This document shows positions 57,133 through 64,000 of a stretch of 64,000 nt of DNA, piece after piece; the first letter of the stretch is position 1; the number at the start of each line of letters is the position of its first letter. Source of the stretch: Clostridium magnum DSM 2767. Lineage in GTDB: Bacteria > Bacillota > Clostridia > Clostridiales > Clostridiaceae. The translations under genes were made by a program, and so were the position numbers. Below the pieces are notes generated by a model. That model saw only the letters and a list, made by a program, of their open reading frames with translations, did no database searches and was not told the DNA's origin. The DNA lies in assembly GCF_001623875.1 (NCBI RefSeq), contig NZ_LWAE01000002.1, positions 62,001-126,000 of the forward strand, read 5' to 3'.

Positions 57133-57282
57133 ATGGATTTAGGAAAACTTGAGGAAAAATTGAGTGAATTAGAAAGCTATAATGCTGAATATATGAATGA
57201 TATTGAGCAGCTTCCAAATGCTGAAGCTAATATTATGAAATTAACCAGCAGATTAACAAAAATAAAAAATAGCATGCAATAA
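57133..57282 (+). pseudogene. C-terminal remnant, helical
   Basis: 49 codons (MDLGKLEEKLSELESYNAEY...) that look like an amphipathic helical tail, perhaps the end of the CWB2 remnant before it. There is no clear ribosome site; a terminator follows the stop by seven bases. Family not recognised. Confidence 0.4.
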
Positions 57283-57288
57283 TGATTT

Positions 57289-57326
57289 ACCCCTATGTTT
57301 TTAATTTGAGCATAGGGGTTTTATAT
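57289..57326 (+). terminator. Terminator
   Basis: ACCCCTATG (57289-57297) pairs with CATAGGGGT (57311-57319), followed by TTTTAT. Confidence 0.85.
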
Positions 57327-57333
57327 CATTTAT

Positions 57334-57682
57334 TTAAACCTGTTCAAGACCAGTTCCATCTAATTTAATTCTTAATATTTCATTGCCGCCAGTATCAAAG
57401 TATATCCAACCAGGTACGGTCCATAAATATCTAGCAACATGATCGGTAAGTTTTGTATTATCAGAGCCATCTGGTTTTACTCTATATAGGGCATAGTTAT
57501 CACTTAGTTTTCTATAATATATATATCCATTGTTATAGGACACAGATAATCCGTTTACAACATTACCAAGGTAATCTTCCTCTCTTGTTGTTAACTTTTC
57601 TATAGTTTCATCTGGAATTACTCCAGCACCTCCAAGTACAACAATATTTTTTGTTGAAGAATTTAACTTAGCAAGACTGTAA
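57334..57682 (-). pseudogene. Second shortened copy of the CWB2/DUF5050 gene 3' end
   Basis: The same terminus and the same join between the last blade (GSDNTKLTDHVARYL) and the LYRVKPDGS blade as in the 54.5-kb copy, so the two shortened copies share an ancestor that already had the deletion. The copy breaks off at 57682 within the third CWB2 repeat (NSSTKNIVVLGG). Confidence 0.85.
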
Positions 57683-57696
57683 AGGATATGTTTACA

Positions 57697-57864
57697 TTTA
57701 CAGAGTTGGTTGGAATGTTAGCACAGGCTCACTTGTAGCTAATATCAGTATAGCCTGTGTTTTGTTGATTGTTGGTGTCTTTATATATAAAGAGAGTAAT
57801 TCATTCCATCAGATTTTGGGAATGACTTTATGTACTATTGGTCTATTGCTAGTAACTAAATAGT
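57697..57864 (+). pseudogene. C-terminal fragment of a small DMT-type membrane protein
   Basis: VGWNVSTGSLVANISIACVL, then LIVGVFIYKESNSFHQILGM and TLCTIGLLLVTK before the stop: the last two TM helices of an EamA-type permease. It starts directly at the edge of the CWB2 copy. Confidence 0.6.
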
Positions 57865-58075
57865 TATTTATTTATCAGGTATTAAACAAATAACTTTTGT
57901 GCCGCAGTTTGAATAAATGACAACGTAACTATTGAAAGTGGAAAGTACGAATAATGTTCTTTGAAAATACAATAATGCAGTGTTAAAAAAGTCTATTTTA
58001 TATAGTTAAAATGTTGTAGTGCTATTTCTAAGGGGGATTTGGAAAAGTATTCAGCAGTTATTCACTAAAAAGAAA

Positions 58076-58111
58076 AAATTACTACAGGTAAAAAAATTCC
58101 TATAGTAATTT
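58076..58111. terminator. Orphan terminator hairpin
   Basis: AAATTACTACAGG pairs with CCTATAGTAATTT with one mismatch around an A-rich loop. The rest of 57865-58178 shows no gene. Confidence 0.6.
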
Positions 58112-58178
58112 CTAAATGAGTTTTCATTTAATTTATTCTATTGAACACAATTTTTTGTATTTACTAAATTCTTAAAAG

Positions 58179-58799
58179 TTATTTACTAAGTATTAATTTT
58201 GATTTTTCTATTACATCATTTTGCTTTTCCAAAGATGGCATTATATCTGGAGTGATTTTTAATCCTTCGCCATACATTTCAATGGCAAAACTAATAGGAC
58301 ATGACTCACCTTCGCCGCAGACTAAGCAAGGAATTGAACCTCTTGATACTATAACTTCTATATCTGTAACACCATGATATATTTCAAAGAAGGTTTTGAG
58401 ATTTGTAATAGCTGTATTTTCATGTTCTCCACCTGAAACAATTATTAATATTACTTTTTTTAGATTTAGTTTTATACCTTTATGTCTTAAAGAAAACCAT
58501 CTTTCTAAAAAGCTATGAGTTAAAGCATTAATACCAAAAGCAGCACCATAATACGTAGGAACTCCAAGAATTAATATTTCAGCTTCCTTTACTTTGCTTT
58601 CAACTGAGTTCCAATCATCTTGAACAGTACAATGATTGGTTTTTATACAACTGAAGCATCCTTTACATGGACCAATATTCAATTCTCTTAAGGAAATAAA
58701 TTCAGTATCTGTATATTTACTGTTTTCTAGTACAGTTTTGACTAAAGTGTCAACTTTACTTTTACCTGTGGGGTCACCACTAATACCTAACACTCTCAT
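58179..58799 (-). CDS. Flavodoxin-like NAD(P)H-dependent FMN reductase
   Basis: 206 residues. The start MRVLGISGDPTGKSKVDTLV is the phosphate-binding loop of the flavodoxin-like fold; CKGCFSCIKTNHC near 45-57 is the Cys-rich segment of the iron-sulfur flavoprotein/NADPH-dependent FMN reductase group, and GVPTYYGAAFGINALTHSFL binds the isoalloxazine. The electron-transfer partner is unknown. ATG 58799 has TGGAGG upstream; a longer frame starts at 58835 without a site. Divergent from a Crp/Fnr gene with a palindrome between them. Confidence 0.87.
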   Translation of the reverse strand: MRVLGISGDPTGKSKVDTLVKTVLENSKYTDTEFISLRELNIGPCKGCFSCIKTNHCTVQDDWNSVESKVKEAEILILGVPTYYGAAFGINALTHSFLERWFSLRHKGIKLNLKKVILIIVSGGEHENTAITNLKTFFEIYHGVTDIEVIVSRGSIPCLVCGEGESCPISFAIEMYGEGLKITPDIMPSLEKQNDVIEKSKLILSK

Positions 58800-58870
58800 T
58801 TCAATCAACCTCCATAAATATTTTTTTTCAAACAAGTATGTACATTATAATTTATTTTTTTATTAAGATA

Positions 58871-58886
58871 TGTAAAATACTTTACA
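58871..58886. promoter_or_regulatory. Crp/Fnr-type palindrome between divergent genes
   Basis: TGTAAAATACTTTACA is a near-perfect 16-base palindrome (one mismatch), similar to clostridial Crp/Fnr-type sites, 71 bases before the flavodoxin gene and 162 before the Crp/Fnr gene. Confidence 0.5.
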
Positions 58887-59047
58887 ATATAGTAATATTT
58901 CATTAAGAAAAAATACTGAGATTGGAAAGTTACTATTTATATTACAAAAAACCGCAAGTTGTTTGAATTAGCAGAAAGTATTTAATATAATATTAATTGA
59001 AAATAAATTCCTGTAAACTGAAATAATAATAGCTAGGTGGTGCCAAT

Positions 59048-59734
59048 GTGAAAAAAAAAATTAAATGTATGAAAGATTTAGATTTATTTAAGCCGCTAAA
59101 TGATATCGAGAAACAAAAAGTTGTTAAGCTTGCCCATAGTAGGCATTTTTCAAAAGGAGAAATAATTTTTAATGAAGGAGAGCCTGCAGATGCAATATAC
59201 CTTCTTAGGTCAGGCAAAATATTGCTTTTTAAGATTTCTAGAGAAGGAAAAGAGATTTCATTAGATATATTAAATGAAGGCGACATATTAGGAGAAAATA
59301 CAATTTTTGATGATATAGATCATACGTTTAGTGCTAGAGCATTAGAAGAAACCTTTATTTGTAGCTGCCAGAAAGTTGATTTTCCCAAACTTCTTAGTAA
59401 TCCTGAAATTTCTATTAAAATAATTAAATCATTAACAGATAAATTAAATACTTATACTGATTCAATGGCTAATATAGCTCTTTGTGATGTAAAAAATAGA
59501 ATTATGAATACTCTTATTCGGCTAAGTAAAAAATATGGAGTTGAAACTCCTAGTGGAATACAATTGAAGATATTATTAACTCATGAGGATATAGCTCATC
59601 TTGTTAATGCATCAAGAGTAATGGTGACAAATATGATAAAAGAATTAAAAAATGAGGGGAAAATTACTATTATAAATAGATATTATGTTATAAGAGAAGA
59701 GTATCAAATTAATTTAAAGATAAAAGAATTTTAA
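59048..59734 (+). CDS. Crp/Fnr-family transcription regulator
   Basis: 228 residues with a GTG start behind AGGTGG. The effector barrel spans about 20-120 (FSKGEIIFNEGEPADAIYLL; GDILGENTIFDDI), and the helix-turn-helix lies near 170-205 (THEDIAHLVNASRVMVTNMI). CMKDLDLFKPLNDIEKQKVV resembles the Fnr N-terminus, with a few Cys (CSCQ, ALCDV) that could bind a cofactor, but no canonical four-Cys set. Probably controls itself and the divergent flavodoxin-like gene. Confidence 0.88.
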   Translation: MKKKIKCMKDLDLFKPLNDIEKQKVVKLAHSRHFSKGEIIFNEGEPADAIYLLRSGKILLFKISREGKEISLDILNEGDILGENTIFDDIDHTFSARALEETFICSCQKVDFPKLLSNPEISIKIIKSLTDKLNTYTDSMANIALCDVKNRIMNTLIRLSKKYGVETPSGIQLKILLTHEDIAHLVNASRVMVTNMIKELKNEGKITIINRYYVIREEYQINLKIKEF

Positions 59735-59789
59735 AATAGTTAATCTTGCAATATTTTTTCACAAATTATATTTTAAATCAGTTATTATT

Positions 59790-61247
59790 CACCACTTTAC
59801 AAGTAATTTAAGTTACCAAAAAATACAACGTACCAAATACCTCTTAATTATCAATACTAATATTGAGCAAACCAGCACTGATTAGGAGGTATCTAGTACT
59901 ATGATTAGTATTGACGAAAAATCAACAATTAAAACAATAGAAAATTATTTAAGTAAATATCGCTCCATCTTCAATAAGCGGAGCTTTCATATATTTATTT
60001 TACTTGTTACTGCTATGCTTTCAACTCAAGAAGTTCGTTCTATAAAATTTTTATATGACAATTTTATCAAAAAGTATTGGAATAAAGTTCTTAATAGCTT
60101 TTATTATTTTTTATCCTATACAAACTTCTCGATAGAGAGCTTAATGTTTGCAACAGTAAAAATAGCAATCTCACTTATTCCCGAAGAGCTTAAGTCTACT
60201 ATAACTATATTCTTAATTATAGATGACACACTTCAAGCTAAATTTGGAGATAAGTTTGATTGTTACGGTAAGCTTTTTGACCATACAAAGCATGATGGCA
60301 CCTCTTTCTTAAATGGACATTGCTTTGTATCATTGGTTATAAGCATCCCTATACTCTTTTGTGGTAAAATCAAATACCTTACATTGCCAGTTGGATATAA
60401 ACTCTATGATAAGAGTGAAACCAAACTTGAAATAGCTGGTAAGATGATACAAAACATTATGCTGTTACTATTAGATTACCAAGTTATAGTGTTATGCGAT
60501 AGTTGGTACACTAAAAGACCTTTTCTAAATATGTTCAGAAATTATACCAATCTTTCTATCATAGGGGCAGTCCGTTCTGATACCAGCATATATGATTTAT
60601 GTCCAGAACCTACTGGAAAAAGAGGACGCCCAAGAAAGAAAGGTTTAAAACTTAATATTAGAGATTTTGACTACACTAAAGAGGATGACTACTATATTGC
60701 AACTAAAAAGGTTTTAACAAATTTGTTTAATGAACCTGTTATAGTAACAGTAACAACTACAGATGTAGATAAATTCTCATCTGTAAGAGTTTATATTTGC
60801 TCCATAGAGCCATCAGATATACAAATTTTTAAAAACTATACTGTAGATGAATGTAAAGCTGATAAAGAAAGACCAACTCTTATTCCATTTTTTGCATATA
60901 AATTCAGATGGAATATAGAAGTGTTTTTCTATCAACATAAATTCTTTTGGTCTTTTGGTAACTACATGGTACGAAATAAAAAGGCAATAGAAAATTATAC
61001 TAATTTACTGGCTATCGCCTATAGCTTTGTAGTAATATTGCCTTTTATTCATAAGTCTTTTTCTAAATATAAATTTCAAAGTCCTCAAGAAATTAAAAAT
61101 GCTATCTCTTACCAAATATCAAAAGAATTAATATTAAGCACTTTCGTGCAAAAGATACAAAAGAGCAATATTAATCAAGAAGCTTTAGAGGCAATTAATT
61201 CCTTAATATATTTAGATGAGGTTAGTTAATTTTCTTGTAAAGTGGTG
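59790..61247 (+). mobile_element. Complete 1458-bp insertion sequence with 8-bp target duplication
   Basis: Perfect 14-bp terminal inverted repeats: CACCACTTTACAAG (59790-59803) and CTTGTAAAGTGGTG (61234-61247). The direct repeat TTATTATT flanks both sides (59782-59789; 61248-61255). One transposase gene fills the element. Clean ends and an intact gene suggest a recent insertion. Confidence 0.92.
59901..61229 (+). CDS. DDE transposase, IS4/IS701-like
   Basis: 442 residues behind AGGAGG. The catalytic triad is visible as D in FLIIDDTLQAKF near 108, D in VLCDSWYTKRPF near 200 and E in FRWNIEVFFYQHKFFWSFGN near 340 (the Y-x2-K form of IS4-type enzymes). GRPRKKG in the middle is a basic DNA-binding patch. 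The frame is intact and the element's ends are present, so it may be active. Confidence 0.9.
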   Translation: MISIDEKSTIKTIENYLSKYRSIFNKRSFHIFILLVTAMLSTQEVRSIKFLYDNFIKKYWNKVLNSFYYFLSYTNFSIESLMFATVKIAISLIPEELKSTITIFLIIDDTLQAKFGDKFDCYGKLFDHTKHDGTSFLNGHCFVSLVISIPILFCGKIKYLTLPVGYKLYDKSETKLEIAGKMIQNIMLLLLDYQVIVLCDSWYTKRPFLNMFRNYTNLSIIGAVRSDTSIYDLCPEPTGKRGRPRKKGLKLNIRDFDYTKEDDYYIATKKVLTNLFNEPVIVTVTTTDVDKFSSVRVYICSIEPSDIQIFKNYTVDECKADKERPTLIPFFAYKFRWNIEVFFYQHKFFWSFGNYMVRNKKAIENYTNLLAIAYSFVVILPFIHKSFSKYKFQSPQEIKNAISYQISKELILSTFVQKIQKSNINQEALEAINSLIYLDEVS

Positions 61248-61388
61248 TTATTATTTATAGATAAATGAAAAAACGAATGATTTATAAAAACACTGCACTA
61301 TTCAAATCTGAATTCTGTGGTGTTTTTGCGTCGCATTTCAAAAATAAGTACTAGCCATCAATATATTTAAATATAACGATAGCTAGTA

Positions 61389-61422
61389 AATCTCAATATA
61401 AATGCATATTTATATTGAGATT
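61389..61422. other. Perfect 15-bp hairpin
   Basis: AATCTCAATATAAAT and ATTTATATTGAGATT around GCAT. It lies in a 400-base stretch (61256-61657) without a recognisable gene; no clear T-run follows. Confidence 0.5.
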
Positions 61423-61657
61423 AGACTTATAGTTTCAAATGAAATGTTTTTAATACAACTACTAAAGATTAACTAGTAAATATGCTTTTAGTTGTTTAGT
61501 ATTCAACTTATTTTGAATTTAAAGTCATCATTTTACTAATAAACCCAAATGTGTACCATGCCTTAGATTATAATGCGAATATCTTTAAAATTTGTGAGAG
61601 AAACGTTAAAATCTTATTATGATTTTCTAATGGAATTCTAATTAAAGAAATATTTAC

Positions 61658-61688
61658 TTGCCCTGAAGTTCACTTCAGGGTTTATAAT
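61658..61688 (+). promoter_or_regulatory. MerR-type promoter with 19-bp spacer
   Basis: TTGCCC (61658-61663), a spacer of exactly 19 bases, then TATAAT (61683-61688). The spacer holds the dyad CCCTGAAGT-TC-ACTTCAGGG. Over-long spacers with a central dyad are the classic MerR-activated design, and the next gene is a MerR regulator. Confidence 0.88.
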
Positions 61689-61755
61689 TATACATTACAA
61701 ATACTTAAAGATAATACCTGTCAAAATACATTCATCAAAAAAGGAGGGGTCATAT

Positions 61756-62097
61756 ATGAATATAAAAGAAGCTGCACAGGTAACTGGTATTTCTATTGAT
61801 AATCTTCGCTATTATGAAAGAATAGGTCTAATTCCTGGAGTTCCAAGAACTGCATCGGGGATCAGAGATTACGATGAAATGTCACTGCAATGGATAGAAT
61901 TTGCCATGCGATTTAAAAGAGCAGGAATGCCGCTAGATTCAATTCGTGAATATATTCAATTGGCTTTAAAGGGCGAAGCAACAAAAGAGGCCAGGAGAGA
62001 AATTCTGTTAGAGACGAAAGAAAGCATGGAAGAAAAAATGAGAGAGATACAGGAAAGTTTGGATGTTATCAATTATAAGCTGGATACTTATGAATAG
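61756..62097 (+). CDS. MerR-family regulator
   Basis: 113 residues. MNIKEAAQVTGISIDNLRYY is the MerR winged helix, SGIRDYDEMSLQWIEFAMRF the second part, and the C-terminal coiled coil ends in SLDVINYKLDTYE. There is no metal-binding Cys, so it belongs with the NmlR/AdhR-like branch that answers electrophiles or small organics. GGAGGGG precedes the ATG. It probably activates its own promoter and the cupin and CMD-like genes downstream. Confidence 0.92.
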   Translation: MNIKEAAQVTGISIDNLRYYERIGLIPGVPRTASGIRDYDEMSLQWIEFAMRFKRAGMPLDSIREYIQLALKGEATKEARREILLETKESMEEKMREIQESLDVINYKLDTYE

Positions 62098-62218
62098 TAG
62101 AATCCCCTTCTTCGCACCATTCAAAAAACTGTTTGATATCCTTAAGTGGCATTCCCGTATTCTTTAAACATTCTATCATTTTCAGGCATTCAACATCGGT
62201 ATCATCGGATAAAATCAG
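62098..62218 (-). pseudogene. Fragment of another MerR regulator
   Basis: On the minus strand the bases read TDVECLKMIECLKNTGMPLK and DIKQFFEWCEEGDS, the MerR coiled-coil entry segment. Neither the N-terminal helix-turn-helix nor the C-terminus is present. Confidence 0.72.
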
Positions 62219-62236
62219 AAAAAAGGAGAAAAAAAT

Positions 62237-62647
62237 ATGGATAGAAAAGAACTAGAAAAGGTATCTGACTTTTTACTTGGAGACGAAAATACCGCGTATG
62301 CGCCTTATTTTATTGGAAAAAGCTATTTAAGTCTTTTGAATAGTAAGGAAGTGATTATTTGTAATGTTACATTTGAACCAGGATGTCGTAATAACTGGCA
62401 CATCCATCATGGTGGTGGACAGATATTAATCTGTGTCGGTGGTCATGGATGGTATCAGGAGATGGGTAAAGAACCACAGCTTTTAAAGAGTGGAGATGTG
62501 GTATATATTGCTCCAAAAATCAAACATTGGCACGGTGCTGTAGCAGATGAAGCTTTTGCACATCTGTCCTTATCTGTTCCAGCAGAAGGTGCTTCCAATG
62601 AATGGTGTGAGCCAGTGACAGATGAAGAATATGAAAAATTAAAATAA
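62237..62647 (+). CDS. Cupin-domain protein
   Basis: 136 residues. Metal-binding cupin motifs: NNWHIHHGGGQILICVGGHG (motif 1) and PKIKHWHGA (motif 2). The N-terminal extension (MDRKELEKVSDFLLGDENTA) is as in cupins that accompany carboxymuconolactone-decarboxylase-like proteins; such pairs often sit in MerR-controlled stress operons. AAAGGAG upstream. Enzymatic activity unknown. Confidence 0.88.
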   Translation: MDRKELEKVSDFLLGDENTAYAPYFIGKSYLSLLNSKEVIICNVTFEPGCRNNWHIHHGGGQILICVGGHGWYQEMGKEPQLLKSGDVVYIAPKIKHWHGAVADEAFAHLSLSVPAEGASNEWCEPVTDEEYEKLK

Positions 62648-62700
62648 GATTGTGTGGTTAGACAGGATGGGAATTTTGTCTGATAAGAAAGGAGACAATT

Positions 62701-63021
62701 ATGAAAAAGCAGACAGCAGGAAGAGATGCTCTTGGAACATTTGCGCCTAAATTTGCAGAATTAAATGATGATGTTTTATTTGGTGAGGTGTGGTCGCGAG
62801 AGGATAAATTATCGCTTAGGGATCGCAGTGTAATTACGGTAACGGCATTAATGACAAAAGGAATTTTTGACAACTCTTTAAAATATCATATGGCAAATGC
62901 AAAGAATAACGGGGTGACTGCAGAAGAAATCGCTGAAATCATCACACATCTAGCCTTTTATGTGGGCTGGCCAAATGCATGGGCAGCATTTGCACTGGCA
63001 AAGGAAGTTTGGGAGCAATAG
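62701..63021 (+). CDS. Carboxymuconolactone decarboxylase-family protein
   Basis: 106 residues: LSLRDRSVITVTALMTKGIF, LKYHMANAKNNGVTAEEIAE and LAFYVGWPNAWAAFALAKEV are the CMD helices. The CxxC of AhpD peroxidase partners is absent, so it resembles gamma-carboxymuconolactone decarboxylase-like proteins of unknown activity. AAAGGAG upstream; 53 bases after the cupin gene and probably on its transcript. Confidence 0.9.
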   Translation: MKKQTAGRDALGTFAPKFAELNDDVLFGEVWSREDKLSLRDRSVITVTALMTKGIFDNSLKYHMANAKNNGVTAEEIAEIITHLAFYVGWPNAWAAFALAKEVWEQ

Positions 63022-63041
63022 ATTACACATATACTATATCA

Positions 63042-63164
63042 ATGTTTAAGGATTTCTTTGCAGGTGCTAAAGGCCGTAATCCGGATGGTATAATTCCTAT
63101 TTCTAATTTTGATTGGGACAAGATTAAAATTAATAATATGTATTCTCAAATAGTGAAGAAATAA
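63042..63164 (+). pseudogene. Short C-terminal fragment, family unknown
   Basis: 40 codons (MFKDFFAGAKGRNPDGIIPI...) starting 21 bases after the CMD stop. The ATG lacks a ribosome site and the stretch looks like the end of a larger enzyme that I cannot name. Confidence 0.35.
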
Positions 63165-63208
63165 GCACCTATATTGATTTATAGATGCTTATTTAATTAT
63201 TCATTAGT

Positions 63209-64000
63209 CTATAATGTGCAACACTTTTGATTACTTTTAGGATTTCCTGAATAATTAAATAGTGGAGAACTTAATTCGAATTCAAAAGATTCTCTGTTAA
63301 CTATCCCGACTACCTCACTACTATCATATAATTCAAGTAGAAAATCAGCCATTTGTTTACTAGTATGATAAGTAGCAAAAGATTTGTCATAATTATACCT
63401 TTCTACATTATTAGCTGTGTTTCCAAAGTTTGTTTTAGTAGCTGCTGGTGCCAGTACTTTTGCTTGTAGTTTTCCATTATATTCTTTTAGCTCTCTTGCC
63501 AATCCCTCAGTAAATGTACTTACGAAGAATTTACTTGCGCAATAGGTAACAGCATTTGGTACAATAATGTATCCGCCACTAGATGAAATATTTATAAGCT
63601 GTGCACCATTAACATCTTTATAATCACGTACAAATAGTGATGATAATACTACTAAAGCTTCTATATTTAATCGAAGCATAGTTTCAATCTTTTCTAAATT
63701 TTGATTAGCTACACTAGAATAATTACCAAAACCTGCATTGTTAACTAATGTTTCTATGCAATGTGGTTTTAATTCTTCATAAAGTTGATACACATTTGAT
63801 ATTACAGATAAATCAACGGATTTAACTATTACATCTAATGGTGGGTTCTCTTGTAAAATTTCTTCCTTTAATTTTTCTAAATTTTTTTTACTACGTGCAA
63901 CGATAACTAAATTCTTGCCGCGTCTTGCAAATGCCTTTGCAGTTTCATATCCTATTCCAGAACTTGCTCCTGTAATAACTGTATATTTTTCTTTTCCATT
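63209..64000 (-). CDS. Short-chain dehydrogenase/reductase, 5' end at window edge
   Basis: The frame continues through base 64000 and lacks only its start. At least 264 residues: cofactor loop TGASSGIGYETAKAFARRGK, VNNAGFGNYSSVANQNLEKI, catalytic Ser in NISSSGGYI and the Y-x3-K in VTYCASKFFVSTFTEGLARE. The ARS after the second strand suits NADP(H). YqjQ/DltE-like SDRs are the closest form; the substrate is unknown. Its C-terminal tail NQKCCTL is unusual but not informative. Confidence 0.93.
   Translation of the reverse strand, partial: NGKEKYTVITGASSGIGYETAKAFARRGKNLVIVARSKKNLEKLKEEILQENPPLDVIVKSVDLSVISNVYQLYEELKPHCIETLVNNAGFGNYSSVANQNLEKIETMLRLNIEALVVLSSLFVRDYKDVNGAQLINISSSGGYIIVPNAVTYCASKFFVSTFTEGLARELKEYNGKLQAKVLAPAATKTNFGNTANNVERYNYDKSFATYHTSKQMADFLLELYDSSEVVGIVNRESFEFELSSPLFNYSGNPKSNQKCCTL

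Overview
The window comes from a low-GC, endospore-forming Firmicute, most likely a Clostridium of cluster I. Support: AT-rich codon use, strong AGGAGG-type ribosome sites, a gerK-type spore germination operon, cell-wall-binding repeat 2 (CWB2) proteins and a subtype I-B CRISPR-Cas locus with an AT-rich 29-nt repeat. I cannot name the species.

Layout. 0-4 kb: end of an L-lactate dehydrogenase gene, an XRE-cupin regulator with an AlaX editing protein, a guanidine-I (ykkC) riboswitch with an SMR exporter, and a radical SAM gene. 4.1-8.3 kb: a four-gene gerK-like operon on the minus strand. 8.4-19.1 kb: small housekeeping genes (EamA transporter, PHP hydrolase, carbonic anhydrase, DUF1659/DUF2922/YvrJ cluster, Crp-like regulator, methyltransferase) mixed with broken genes: radical-SAM/Rpn mosaics, a sigma-54 activator stub, a truncated HepT, a headless LacI and a hydrogenase/PrpR chimera. 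19.5-23.1 kb: a phage-like replication cassette (two tandem sigma-70-like proteins, a DnaD-like protein, DnaB). 23.2-27.1 kb: two divergent CWB2 proteins. 27.4-29.0 kb: a frameshifted AAA/PD-(D/E)XK gene.

29.4-41.15 kb: a complete subtype I-B system of the Tneap type (WYL regulator, cas6, cas8b, cas7, cas5, cas3, cas4, cas1, cas2), then a leader and an array of 34 repeats and 33 spacers. The cas set looks intact. The leader-distal end of the array is fused to a dnaB fragment.

41.4-47.1 kb: a sugar-acid catabolic operon on the minus strand (aldolase yagE-like, dehydratase yagF/yjhG-like, GntP permease) with a divergent IclR regulator and a promoter carrying a 19-bp-spaced direct repeat. 47.3-58 kb: gene decay (FGGY kinase, class II aldolase, AraC, diaminopropionate ammonia-lyase, M20 amidohydrolase, SdaC permease, MCP, CWB2 and dnaB remnants), with intact aminotransferase, MocR, RidA and VCBS-repeat genes among them. 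58-64 kb: a flavodoxin-like protein divergent from a Crp/Fnr regulator, a complete 1458-bp DDE insertion sequence with 8-bp target duplications, a MerR promoter and regulon (cupin and carboxymuconolactone-decarboxylase-like proteins), and an SDR cut by the window end.

The most unusual property is sequence reuse. Fragments of the radical SAM gene, an Rpn-type nuclease, dnaB and the CWB2/DUF5050 gene recur in mosaics, and a family of structured palindromic elements lies at several breakpoints, including a near-identical inverted pair bounding 16.4 kb. I found no clearly new defence or metabolic system. The best candidates for follow-up are the structured elements that run into ribosome binding sites, the sigma/DnaD/DnaB cassette and the rearranged 3' end of the CRISPR array.
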